Assembly: GCF_040712315.1 (NCBI RefSeq)
Contig: NC_134017.1
Coordinates: 52,573,636-52,637,635 of the forward strand
DNA from: Castanea sativa
Lineage: Eukaryota; Streptophyta; Magnoliopsida; Fagales; Fagaceae
DNA: 64,000 nt
Reading direction: 5' to 3'
The notes under the pieces were generated by a model. It was given only the letters and a program-made list of their open reading frames with translations, made no database searches and had not been told where the DNA came from. Positions 35,601 through 45,886 of the stretch are shown here, piece after piece (position 1 is the first letter of the stretch; every line of letters begins with the position of its first letter). Position numbers and translations under genes: made by a program.

Positions 35601-38600
35601 ATAGAGAGCAAGCAAACATAGCAAGAAAAAGTTCCTTCAAAGGAATAGGCCCACACCAAGGACCATGGCAAAAACTAACACGGCAACCCTCCCCCACAGT
35701 ATACAAAATTTGACTAAAGAACTTCTCTGTTCCTTCCGTAATACTCCTTCATATCCCACACCCATGAGAACCTCTAGTGCACCAGCCTCCTCTCCCCTCA
35801 CCATATTTGGCTGCTATAACCTGATGCCATAATCTGTTACTTTCTTTCCCAAAACGCCACAACCACTTCCCAAGTAAGGCCTTGTTTTATATGATATGAT
35901 AAAGATGCAACTCATGTTGGCAGTGCATCAACCATTTTATTGTATAAATGTATTGTACTAATGGTTGCACATGACTATAAGGCCTAACTAATTTTTAAGT
36001 TTACATGAAATATATTCTGAAATTTCTGATTCCTTTTGATATGAGTTATTGTTCTGTAAGAACCCCTCATTTTACTTTTAACATACATGTTTAACAATGT
36101 TCTCTGAGTGACTTAATGAAGTCCTATAATCTTCAGCTTTAACAGATTGTGAGGACTTTCTGTGTGAAGTAATGACGACTTATATTTTATGTTGCGAGAC
36201 TCACTCCCCCTTGCACCCCAAAAAAAAAAAAAAATTGAAGATGGTTGGATTTTTAATGTTATTTTTGGCTCTCTTGGGCTTTGGAATGAAGGTTTAGGTG
36301 AATTTCTCTTGCTTTTGTGATTCTAGTAAATTGTGATATAACTTTAATTAGAGGCCCTCTATATGCATTACCTTTGTAAGTGAGAACATAAAATATTCCC
36401 AAAATATATAAATTATATCTAAATTAAATATTAATTATTTAATTTTTGTGTCCTAGTTTTTCAAGAATTTCCGTGTCACCATGTCCCTTGCTGTGTCCAT
36501 GGTTCTTAGGTCCATTGAGTGCATTGTAACTTACCAATAATAAAAAGTTACGTTTGTCAAAGAACTTGAAATTATGTTGGACTTGTTGAATGCCTCCATC
36601 AAATGATGATCATTGCATTCAACCATCTGGTTCTACCAATAATTAAATCTGGTTAGAAATACCATACACTTTCATAAATCATTTATTGTATTTGGTTTAT
36701 CAAGATCATAATAGGGTTGTCTGTTAAAGTGGAAGGAGTTTAGGGCTTTAGTTTGATCAGAATTAACATAAAATGAGGTTTGGAAGCAAAATGTTTAAAC
36801 TATAGAAGAAACCAGTTGTGGAGTTTTCTGGCAGCCACAATGACAAGGGTTTTAAGTTTGGTTTTGGTGGGCTAATTGATGGCAAAAGGTCAAGGAGACC
36901 TTTGGGGGTTCTAGGGCTTGGAAGTGTGTGAGAGTGAGATAAGCCAGGATTTTGACCAATGACAATTTGAGGAAGGGTTGGCTTATTATTATTGATTGGT
37001 ATTGTACATGTAAAAGGGTGGGGGAGACCGTAAATCATCTACTCTTGCATTACCCAATAGCCGGAGAGTTGTGGAGTATGGTGTACACACTTTTTGGGGT
37101 ATCTTGGGTTATGCCTAAGGAGGTTGCGGAGCTTCTAGTTATCTGGCCAGGAAAATTCAGAAAACATAAGAATGGGGTGATTTGGACGTGGTCCCCACTG
37201 TTTGATGTGGGCATTTGGAGGGAGAGGAATGCTCAGATTTTTGAAGGAACCGAAAGAGTGATTCATGAGCTGAAGATGACATTTTTACAAACTTTGCTTG
37301 GGTGGACAAATGCATCGGGCGTCTTCCTGTTTTCTTGCTTGACTGATCTGCTCGATAGATGTATCTTAAGTTCTTTCTAGTTTCTGCTTGTTCTTTCATT
37401 GTCCTTAGTACACGTCCTGTGTGCTTTGGTTTATTTTGTTGTTTTGTACTGTCCTCTTTTTCTATCAATGAAGCTTATTTACTTATAAAAAAGGTTGTGA
37501 GATAAGCCTTTGGTATGGGGTTGTAAAGAGGTAAGAAAAGGGCATAACTTGGGCTTGGTCTAAGGGTATGAGCAGTAATCTGAGACAGAAACAATGTTCT
37601 TTTGTTGTTTTGAGTTATTAAGGACTAGTTTTTTATGGTGGAAAGGTTTGGGTTATCAAATTAGGATTTATCAAGGTTAAAGAAGTCATGGTGGGATCTG
37701 GTTCCTGGATTAAGAGGGTGATGAAAATGCAGAAAATTACAGGGAAGAGTAGGAATTAGGAAAGAAAAGAGAGAGAAAAATGCAGCCAGATAACAATGCC
37801 TTCAAGTTCAAAAGTACTTAAGATCTCAGCAATTAAACTGAAATGATATTTTGTGGGGGGGGGGGGGGGGGTTACTCAAAGATTTATTGGTTTACAACCT
37901 AGCTTTATCCTAGTAGGTATTGGGCTTCAACATTTTAAAACTTTGAACAATAGACCAAGCTGACAGAGCAAGAACTTCTTTCTGCAACTACTGCCCGCTT
38001 CCATCAATTATTGAAATAGAAAATTACCCTTGACTAAATAAATGTGGCTAAGTATGCTTTCATCTTTTCCTAAAAGAAGAAAAGGCGATCCAAAAGGTTT
38101 AAGATTACATGGTGATTTTGAATGCAATGCTGTGAATGCCAGAGTTTTTGTATTTGTACTTGTGGTGTTGTGACTTGATGCCTAGAAGATGAAATCCGCA
38201 GGTGCATCACATTCCTGGACCTTGGTGATTTTAATGGACTTGATTGATTGTGACTGCCACTTATTATTGCTATTAAAGAGATTTGATTACTACTTGATTT
38301 TTTTTCTCCATATAATGTTGTAATTTCATTATGAAGGCTTTTTTTTCCATGTCTGATGTAATTTAAAAACCATATTTTAAAGGGTCCAAAATTCACTAAT
38401 GTAGGAAATTAATCATGGATTAATGATATTTTGGTTGGAAGTTTTCTAATAATGCTTTGAGCTGATTCAAAGAAAGCCTGGGTGCTGATTCTTGGGTTCT
38501 GTCATTATCCATGCTTGGTGGTGAATCCTAGGTTCTATTTTTCTGTTTTTAATTACTTGGTGCTAATTCCCAACAAACCTTATATGCTATTTCTGAGGTC

Positions 38601-39554
38601 CGATCTGTTTGTTTTTTTCTTCTTCTGCTTCCCTAAGACAACTCTCCCTGTTTGATTTTATTGTCCTGCATGAGATTATCTACCTAGATTTGTGCACCAA
38701 AGACAAGGCAAATGGTTGATTATTGTTGCTTCTGTGCATTTAATGTTTATTTCCTCTTTGTTTAGTTTTCCTTATGAAAATCACAGCCGTGGTTATTGTT
38801 GCTTCTGTGGTCTATGATTTTACTTACCCAAAAGCAGAAAAGGGGATCTCTCGTGAAATCTAGTGGGATCTCTCTTGAAATCTAGTGATAAGAGTGATGT
38901 TCAAGTTTTTTCTGTGCTAAGGAATAACATGGCAAGTTTTTTTGGGTTAATTTTTTTATAAGTAGTTTGTTTTGTTTGGTTAATAGTAGCACAGTAGCTT
39001 CTGATTATACTAAAAAGGTGGGATGTAATGTGGCATCCTGCTGATGATAAAGAATCCAATACCTTGCTTTCTATTTTGTGGCCGTTTGTCATCTATCCTC
39101 ACATATTTTGACTTGAATGCAGATGTCTTTAGTAATACAACAGTGATAAAAGCCCCAGATGTATCATCTTCATTGTGATTGAGTTTTTCTGTTCTTGTAG
39201 AAAGTAGCTATATTATTTGCTTGATCAGCTTGTACTTGCTACTTCACTCATTTTTCTTTGTCTTGGTCCCTGATATTAACGTTGATTTTCTTTCTTTCTT
39301 ATTCTCAATGATTTTTTGTAGTCTTCATTTATCTTGAGTTAGAAGCCAACCCAAGCAGTTAGGTTGAGTCTTTGTTGAGAAATTTTTTCTGGTTTTATAT
39401 ATGCAGTAAATCAGAATACGTCATATACAAGCTCAAGGAGATGGGAAAGGTATCAGAGAAGGACATTATGCAGATCTGTGACAAATTTGATAGGCTAGAC
39501 ACTGGAAACTGTGGAAAGATAACTCTTGCTGATCTTATGGAGAACCATCATTGA
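32603..39554 (+). CDS. TPK5: Two-pore potassium channel, TPK5/KCO5 type
   Basis: Exon 1 (32603-33738) and exon 2 (39407-39554) join in frame (G.ATT GAC..GTG AG|T AAA) to 427 residues. TPK channels are dimeric K+ channels, mostly of the vacuolar membrane, opened by cytosolic calcium and 14-3-3 proteins. Seen here: a Ser/Pro-rich N-terminus, a 14-3-3 binding motif RSKTAP (114-119), TM1 (about 143-163), pore 1 TIGYGD (189-194), TM2 (about 205-228), TM3 (about 267-287), pore 2 TVGYGD (306-311) and TM4 (about 322-342). The first EF-hand loop [12 protein letters not shown] (371-382) has good ligands. The second, [12 protein letters not shown] (410-421), is degenerate. The closest match from memory is Arabidopsis TPK5 (At4g01840). 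The exon junction splits EF-hand 1. Reading through the donor would replace both EF-hands with a short hydrophobic tail. Intron 1 (5.67 kb) contains two LINE pieces. Confidence 0.95.
34746..35880 (-). mobile_element. 5'-truncated L1-type LINE in the TPK intron
   Basis: Reading leftward: [11 protein letters not shown] near 35850; [18 protein letters not shown] near 35680; [19 protein letters not shown] and [46 protein letters not shown] (35190-35430, the zf-RVT region); then [22 protein letters not shown] and [25 protein letters not shown] (34930-35130). A T tract at 34750-34763 marks the poly-A end on the - strand. The fragment lacks the whole reverse transcriptase catalytic core. The right border and TSD were not identified. 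Confidence 0.85.
36946..37496 (+). mobile_element. 5'-truncated LINE fragment in the TPK intron
   Basis: The + strand reads [38 protein letters not shown], then [49 protein letters not shown] and a stop at 37378-37380, followed by a short 3' UTR and TTACTTATAAAAAA. The 12-mer GTGAGATAAGCC occurs at 36934-36945 and 37497-37508 as the target-site duplication. Its frame is nearly intact, so this copy is younger than the 34746-35880 one. Confidence 0.92.
37855..37871. repeat. Homopolymer G tract (17 G)
   Basis: Seventeen consecutive guanines in the TPK intron. Together with the C tract at 12790-12812 it is unusual in otherwise AT-rich DNA, and its length may be unreliable. Confidence 0.93.
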
Positions 39555-40735
39555 TATAAAAGTACCCTTGGTAAGATTCTTATTATAATGCTACAGAAAG
39601 GCAGAAGAAAATCCTTCTTGTTATTGTAAGTTGATGAAGGTGCTACTATGTATTCAAGTTCCATAAGGTAATTTATGAACTTAATTTCCTTATCAGTTGT
39701 TCCTCATTTGTATTTAAATTCTGATCTTCCAATTGAATGGCTATATCGTTTTTTTTTACTAGTGGGAGTTCTCGGTATCGATTTGAGTTTGTTCAACAAG
39801 AACAGTGGATGAAGCGTGATTAATACGAGTGCATCACAAACACCATCTTTCATGGTTTTATTGCTCACTCAATTGTACAAATCAATTAGAGACAGTGATG
39901 GTCACTGCATCATTGAACTTGCCCTTGCCCATCATGATGTGCTGTAGATAAGGGGTTTGGACATGTGGAACAATTTTGCTGCTTGAAGCTATTTTCAACT
40001 TCGTACAAAGTTATGTTAGGACTACTTTTTCAAAGGTCTGTATTTATTCTTTGCGAAAACCTGATGATAAAAGATTATGATCAATCATTATAAAGTTTAT
40101 TATTGGTTCTATATTTTGCTTTTGAGCTCCTCTCTCTCTCTCTCTCACATTGGGTGTTCACTGTGGTCAGATCTAGTTGATTGTTGTAAATACAAACAGT
40201 ACTTTTATTTTAAAATTACATGTTTCGGCCATCGGCCAAACTTATAGGTCAATTTCTTTTCTGTTTTATATGGACCATATGAGTTTGTTCATCAATAAGT
40301 TTTATAATGAAGGTACATATCTACATCCCTTTGGAAATGACGGTTTCATTGTGATGATGCAGCATTTGAAGTATCTCACCCTAACTCTCTGTGCACCAAC
40401 TGATTGAGTTCCATTGAACCCATAGTTTGTCATTCCATTTTTTCCTTGTAAACTGTGTGCCCTAATATGCTATGATATATAAAAAGTTGGAAGCATTGCA
40501 TTGTTAATCATATTTCCCGGGTAGGCTTTGGGATTTCAGAGTCTTGTAATTCAAATTTATTTTGCTTCTTAGATCTTCTTTCTTCTTCTTCTTCTTCTTT
40601 TCTTTCGTTTTTTGTTTTTTGTTTTTTTTTTGTTTTTGTTTTTGGGATTGAGAGAATGATCTGGGTTTTTTTGGTAGGATCGCAATGTCAGTGGTTGTTA
40701 CTAGTAATAGAAGGTGAAAATGATTTGACCTAAAT
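39555..40735. other. TPK 3' UTR and flank
   Basis: The first roughly 500 bases are probably 3' UTR and terminator region of the TPK gene. A (CT)n tract is at 40129-40146. The 40565-40650 stretch is a (CTT)n/T-rich low-complexity tract. Open frames here are short and unrecognised. Confidence 0.5.
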
Positions 40736-41672
40736 TGCATCAACACGAGTACGGATATGGAAGTATGACAATTTTTGAAAAATAAGGGTACGACATGGCT
40801 TGGGTACGACAATTAAATAATTAATTAAATTTTATATTCAAGCATATTTTTTAATATTTTTAGACATGAAATACGTTTATGTCTAGAAAATAAATTAAAA
40901 GAGAGAAAAGAGGTCAAATTAAATTAAAAGAGAGAAAAGAGGTCTGGAGAATGAAAAGTAAGAGTAAAAAAGAGAGCTTTTTAAATTAAAATTACACGTA
41001 AGAAATAGGAATAAAATAATGTTATAAAATTTAAAAGTAGAAATAAAACTTAGTGACATAGGGTACTAATGGGCAATTGTTGTAGTGGCTGGAAGGTCCA
41101 TGCACTTATATTATATTTTATTATTTATTTGTGGTTTTAAAAAGCTGAAGTCTGATGTACTTCTTATTAAACATTAGTAGTTGCCAACTCAAACCCCACT
41201 AATGTTGCTAAAAGACAAAATTGAGTTATATAAAAAAAGAAAAAAAAGCCAGGCATCTTGTTTTTAACGAAACCAAGTCTTCTACACCAGAAAGAAAACA
41301 AAGGGGACGGAGGCTCTTGCCTAACACCTAGAAAAATTGTTCAAAATGAGCGATTAGTTGATAGAGGCGCTTGCCTCACTAAAGGCGCCTCGCCTCAGTG
41401 ACCTTGAGGCACTTTTAGGTCGCCTAGCCTCGCCTGAGTTCCTAGGTGCTTGCCTGAAAGGCCTTTGACTACACTGTGTCCATTTGTTAAAATCTGTGAA
41501 TTTTTGTTTTTGTTTTTATTTATTTTTTAATTGCTGGCGTGTCCATGCCGGGTCAGAGAAGCAAAAAAAAGAGAGACACCACTTGGGCACCAGAGTCCAG
41601 CAAGTCTTACCGGTATTGGTGTTTGGCACGTGTCGGACATTGGTGCTTTGCCAAAAATGGCGTGTTGGTGCA
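40736..41672 (-). mobile_element. Mutator-like non-autonomous element, copy 2
   Basis: The left end TGCATCAACACG and the right end, reverse-complemented, TGCACCAACACG match at 11 of 12. ACCTAAATT (left flank, sharing one terminal base) and ACCTAAGATT (41673-41682) fit a 9-10-bp target-site duplication. It is an inverted relative of 57615-58650: they share the CCATTTTTGGCA block, GTCCGACACGT, the ATTTAATTAATTATTTAA block and TTTTTCAAAAATTG. It contains a GAGGCGC-rich patch at 41330-41465 absent from the other copy. Confidence 0.75.
41330..41465. repeat. GC-rich GAGGCGC/GCCTCGCCT patch
   Basis: Short region packed with CGCCTCGCCTCAG, TTGAGGCAC and CGCCTAGCCTCGCCTGAG in both orientations. It is lodged inside the 40736-41672 element and has no match in the 57615-58650 copy, so it is probably a nested insertion. 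Its borders are not clear. Confidence 0.55.
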
Positions 41673-41959
41673 ACCTAAGATTTGACCTCCGTTAATGGTA
41701 CTACCTGATTTAAAAAAAAAAAAAAAAATTTACCGTAGATATGATAGAATTTGAACTTACAGTGTTTGGATGATTGTTCTTTATCATCATGCCAAAATGG
41801 TAATGGTTTTTTTTTTTTTTGGGTAAGCAAAATTTTAATCCCTGAGTTGATTGCTTTTTTGGTTTTCATAGCTCTTGAAAGTTAGTGATCATTCTTTTTC
41901 TTGAAAGTTAGTGATCATTCTCTTTCTATCTTGCATGTGATACTTGTTGAGTTAGTATT

Positions 41960-43545
41960 TACTATTTAGCAATGTTTTTGTGTCAACTTAGATCATGTGA
42001 GAGTTTCATCCAATTTATAGCACTGTTGGATGGCTGTGCTTTTTGAAATGAGAAGGGACCATGTTGTGTTTAGATGAAAGGATATCTTATAAGGCTCTCA
42101 CAATATATAGGATTCACACGTGAAGTGATCATCTCACCAACTTGGGTCTTTTATTATTATTAATACATTTTGACTGCAATGTTACTCGGCCACTAAAGTG
42201 ATCCCTTTACTTTTGAATTCTTCACTCAAAAGTAGGCTTTGAACTAAATAAAAATTTTATTGACTTTTGAGTGTGTTTAAAAGTACAGCATCTTATCTTG
42301 ATATTTTTTTGTGATGGAGATCTTATTTTCATTCTCAGTATTACGTGCCCAATCGTTTGGATTTCTTAAATGAACTCGTTTTAGAGTGGGAGGTTTGTTT
42401 AAGATCTATTTATTTTGCTGAAATTGAAAACTTTTTGTTGAAAGTACTGTAAATAAAGGTAAAAGTTAGCTGAAATAGTACAGTGAGACCCATGATGAAT
42501 AGTACTAAAAAAAAAGCAATGAGACCCATGAATAGAAGTACAAATAAGCTGAATAGTAAAATAAGTTAGTAAAAATAATTTGTACCAAACACACCCTTAG
42601 TATTCAGTATCGTTCAATCTTAACTAGCTTAAATAAACACCTCCCCCTTTTGGAGATGAGAATGACTTCCTTTGATTCGAAACTCCCAAGTTCTTTGTTG
42701 TCCAGTAGAAAGACGTGCCTTGGTTGGGCCTACTGATGGGCTGAGCCTAATTATATGAACTTTTTTTAAACATCAGAATGGATTGCCTGTTTGGGCTACT
42801 TTTTATTTTTTTTTATTTTATAAAATTTAAATAAACCGGGTTAGTCGTTGATAATTATCGCACATTCTGAATATGTGCCTCTATTAAACTACTGAAATTT
42901 CTAGAATGAAACATTTAGGACCTAAAATTTTTGGTCTCTATTGCTATTTGGGCCTCTATTGAAGAATTCACTATGTCAACAATCAAACATTAGGACACAT
43001 TGGTTTTTGAAGTCTGCTAAGTTGAAAACCCTTAAATAGGGTAAGCTAGATAAAAGTTTAAAGGGAAAAAAGAAAAAAAGAACTATGCTATAGGCCACGT
43101 CCTTCAGAGGGAGAAAGATTTTGAAAGAAGAGAAATGCATGATGATGGACGTAAACTTTTAGCACCTACAGCAAAGGTCAACAAGCATTAAATATTACAC
43201 AAGTATTCTAAAAAAAACTATACAAGTTACACATACATGTTATGGAAAAATTTCAACAAGCAACCTCAATACCTATCAATGATTGGGTAAAACTTAATAC
43301 AACATTTTAAGACCTAAGGTTCTCAAATAAATTCAATCATATGATTATATTCATCAATAACATACATGATTGAATTTAATTGTTTTTGACAAAAATAACT
43401 CTATTTGCATTGCATTGGTTAGTGCAGTGACACTGTAGTGTAGTCATGTTGTGAAATTTAATTGGGGACCTCAGGAATAACACTTAAGAAATTGTACAAA
43501 TTTTAACCTTAATGATTTAGTATTCTAATCTAAGTTAAGCAAAAA
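41960..43545. repeat. Dispersed direct repeat, copy A (also 59885-60990, 62740-63675)
   Basis: Copy A shares with copy B the ATCATGTGAG..TCCAATTTATAGCA..TTGGATGG segment. With B and C it shares TCCCCCTTTTGGAGATGAG, CATCAGAATGG..GCCTGTTTGGGCTA, TGTGCCTCTATTAAACTACT and CCTATCAAT..TGGGTAAA. With C it also shares GTATTCTAAT..AAGTTA near the right end. A MITE-like patch at about 42405-42600, ending ACCAAACACACCCTTA, is a later insertion. The nature of the repeat is unknown: no protein motif and no LTR or TIR ends found. Confidence 0.72.
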
Positions 43546-44204
43546 GAAAGTAATAAATAACCTACTAAAACACAAATTACAGACCTACAAGACTAAGAAG
43601 ATAGATGGATTAGTTGGATTTTTATAAATTAAACATACGAGCTTACCTTCCTTGCTTCTCCTTCCCACGAAATATAAGAAGGGGTTTCCCTTTTCATTTC
43701 TAAATGTGTGAGTTGGGCTGGATTTATTGTTTCGGGAAAATAAAAAAGGACTGTCAGTTCTGATCGATTTCTTCAGTTCCTTGAAGGCTTGAACTCCTCT
43801 AGTTTCAGGTAATTCAAGGATATAAATCATGTATTACTTACAAAGATTGATTCGATGCTTATAATTGGGAAAAATATTATATGCAGTGAAGTTCTAAAGA
43901 GCACATACAAGGTCAGATGGATTGGTTAGGGTGGTCTTGAAGTGTCAATGCATCACCAATTTGGAAGGGAATTGAGACTTTGTAAGATCTCCATTATTAA
44001 TGGAAGTTTGTTTTACTGTTGGTAACGGCTCTTAAATATAAGTGTACTGTGGGTTCCATGGCTTGATGGCTTTATCCCAAGTTCAAGAATCAACTGTCTA
44101 GTATGCTGTTGAATTTTAATTAACTTAGAAGACTTTAAAGAGAGTAACTTCAGGCATTATGCCCCTTATGCTTCAAATAAACAAATGGATACTACACCCA
44201 GTTT
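43546..44204. other. Intergenic stretch, no feature recognised
   Basis: A short open frame at 43585-43830 (minus) has no recognisable family. Nothing else could be supported. Confidence 0.4.
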
Positions 44205-44294
44205 AGGTGGATTGGTACCTCCCTAGGAATTAAGTGCTTTGGGGTTTAGATTCTGGGGGGCACGAGTTCAACCGCATCACAAAAAAAAAAAAAT
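44205..44294 (+). mobile_element. SINE-like short retroposon
   Basis: An A-box-like TTAGGTGGATTGGTACC and a B-box-like GAGTTCAACC (about 44263) are followed directly by CGCATCAC and an A13 tract. The layout resembles a tRNA-derived SINE. No target-site duplication could be confirmed. Confidence 0.55.
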
Positions 44295-44610
44295 GTGGCA
44301 TGCAAATTATGTATACAAATATTATTTCATGTTATAAATTCTCTTCTCTATAGGATCTTTTAGAAGGGAGAGAAAGAACTTTGGGTGTATGGGATCATAT
44401 ATGCATTACTGTTATACATAGCTATATGTATATGTGTGCAAATGTGGCACTAATTACATTTATTGCTATGTCAGTTTGTAAATATTTTTATATTAAAATT
44501 ACTAACAACTTTTGCATTTTTCATAACTTAAAGGATGTTGGAACCCACAATAAAGAGTTTCAAGGGAATTTATAATGGCCTTCAAGAGTGAATATTAGAG
44601 TATAAAAGAG

Positions 44611-44612
<2 letters not shown>

Positions 44613-44655
<43 letters not shown>
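44613..44655. repeat. (GA)n microsatellite
   Basis: About 21 GA units. The corresponding place in the second copy has only a short GAGAGAG next to the 46768 element. Confidence 0.97.
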
Positions 44656-44659
<4 letters not shown>

Positions 44660-44724
44660 AGATACTATATTATTTGTGCTCATTGAAGGTCATTATCCGC
44701 ATTTCTATCTTTCTTTATTTTCTA

Positions 44725-45320
44725 GGGAAAAATGACTATTTAGCCTTAATTTTTGAACTATGTAGCCAAGCAGCCCACTTTTCAAATTATGTACTATGAG
44801 TCTGTTTGGATAGAACTTATTACTGAAAACTGAAAACTGAAAACTGAAAACACTGTAGCAAAATAATTTTAAAATGTGTGAATAGTACCGCGGAACCCAC
44901 TTTTAATGAAAAAGTGGCTGAAAAGTAAAATTTGTGGGTCCGTGAACAGTGCACGAATGCACTGTTCACGGAAGACTTGGTCAACAACTGTGGCTGGGAA
45001 GGAAAAAAAAAAAAAAACTGAAGGCTGGACGTGGACGTGGACGTGGACGCTGGACGCTGGATCCAAACACATTTTAAAATACCCTTGTTTTGGAATATGA
45101 TATTACTAATGTTGAGTTCTATGCGTGTTTTTCTATATAATTTTTTTTTGAAAATTTTGCGTAGAACTCGACATTAAGAATGTCAAGTTCCACTTAAATA
45201 CACACATAGGCTTGATATTGGCAATCTAGAGTTCCAAAATAGGGGCATTTTGCCACTTATTTTGAAAATGAGGCTATTTGAATACATAGTTAAAAATTTA
45301 AGGCTAAATAGCCATTTCCC
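44725..45320. mobile_element. TIR element with about 38-bp arms, host of a nested MITE
   Basis: The left end GGGAAAAATGACTATTTAGC and the right end, reverse-complemented, GGGAAATGGCTATTTAGCC continue as inverted complements through a TAACTATGTA-type segment. The element is missing from the second duplication copy (45887-47722), which shows the approximate empty site near 47530-47560. No convincing TSD could be read. Confidence 0.7.
44798..45070. mobile_element. MITE of the 17019-17268 type, nested
   Basis: It begins GAGTCTGTTTGGATAGAA, with three AAAACTGA repeats and CTGTAGCAAAATAATTTT, and ends GGATCCAAACACATT. It shares layout and sequence with 17019-17268. It contains an inverted pair CGTGAACAGTGCA/TGCACTGTTCACG (44941-44970), a 13-bp-arm palindrome, and a (GTGGAC)n patch near 45030. 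It lies wholly inside 44725-45320. Confidence 0.72.
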
Positions 45321-45497
45321 CAACATTTCCATCCTCCTAACTAATTTTTTTTTTTTGGGAAATAAAGTAAAATGTGCTTTTATAATGAGATTTGTTTTTC
45401 ACTCTTTTCCTTTTAAAGTTGTGTTAGTGGTTAATAATTAAGAACCGTTCAATGCATTTTTTCTATTATGTTTTAATGAAAATAGCGGTTTGTAACT

Positions 45498-45886
45498 GAT
45501 GGGGTCCAAACCAAGTTTAGTTCGTCCATGGTGGTCGTCCATGACCATATCACATCCATAGAATTTTACAAGAAAAGAAGCCCAATAGAAGCACCCTAAA
45601 CATGAATAAGATCCCTCCATAAGATATTGTAACCATCCAAATTAGGATGGTCATCCATGGCTCACAAGGGTATGGACGACCATACAACACAGTAAATTTT
45701 AGAGGAATTCTCTATAAGCTCTATACAATCAAACCATGATTTGTCATTTTAGAATGTGGAGAGGATTCCTTGAAACCCGCTCCATTTTTTCTCCATTAAC
45801 TCCACACATCTCCCATGAGATGTGTATAGCTAGCGTTTTTTGTAGTGAGTCATCACTTATGAGTGCATGCACATTATGTATGCACA
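45498..45886. other. Spacer between duplication copies, ending in a CACTA-like terminus
   Basis: Contains repeated ATGGTCGTCCATG-type motifs in both orientations (45525-45680). At 45834-45847 it reads GTTTTTTGTAGTG, the reverse complement of a CACTACAAAAAAC terminus. That could be one end of a CACTA-type transposon whose other end is not visible. Confidence 0.4.

Larger units (their letters stand above)
44326..45497. repeat. Local direct duplication, copy A
   Basis: Matches 45887-47722 in order: TATAAATTCTC, GAGAAAGAACTTTGGG, TATGGGATCATATAT, ATTACATTTATTG, AGTTTGTAAAT, CCCACAATAAAGAGTTTCAA, AATGGCCTTCAAGA, ATTATTTGTG.TCATTGAAGG and GTTAGTGGTTAATAAT. Copy A has a long (GA)n tract (44613-44655) and a nested pair of TIR elements (44725-45320) that copy B lacks. 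Confidence 0.88.
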
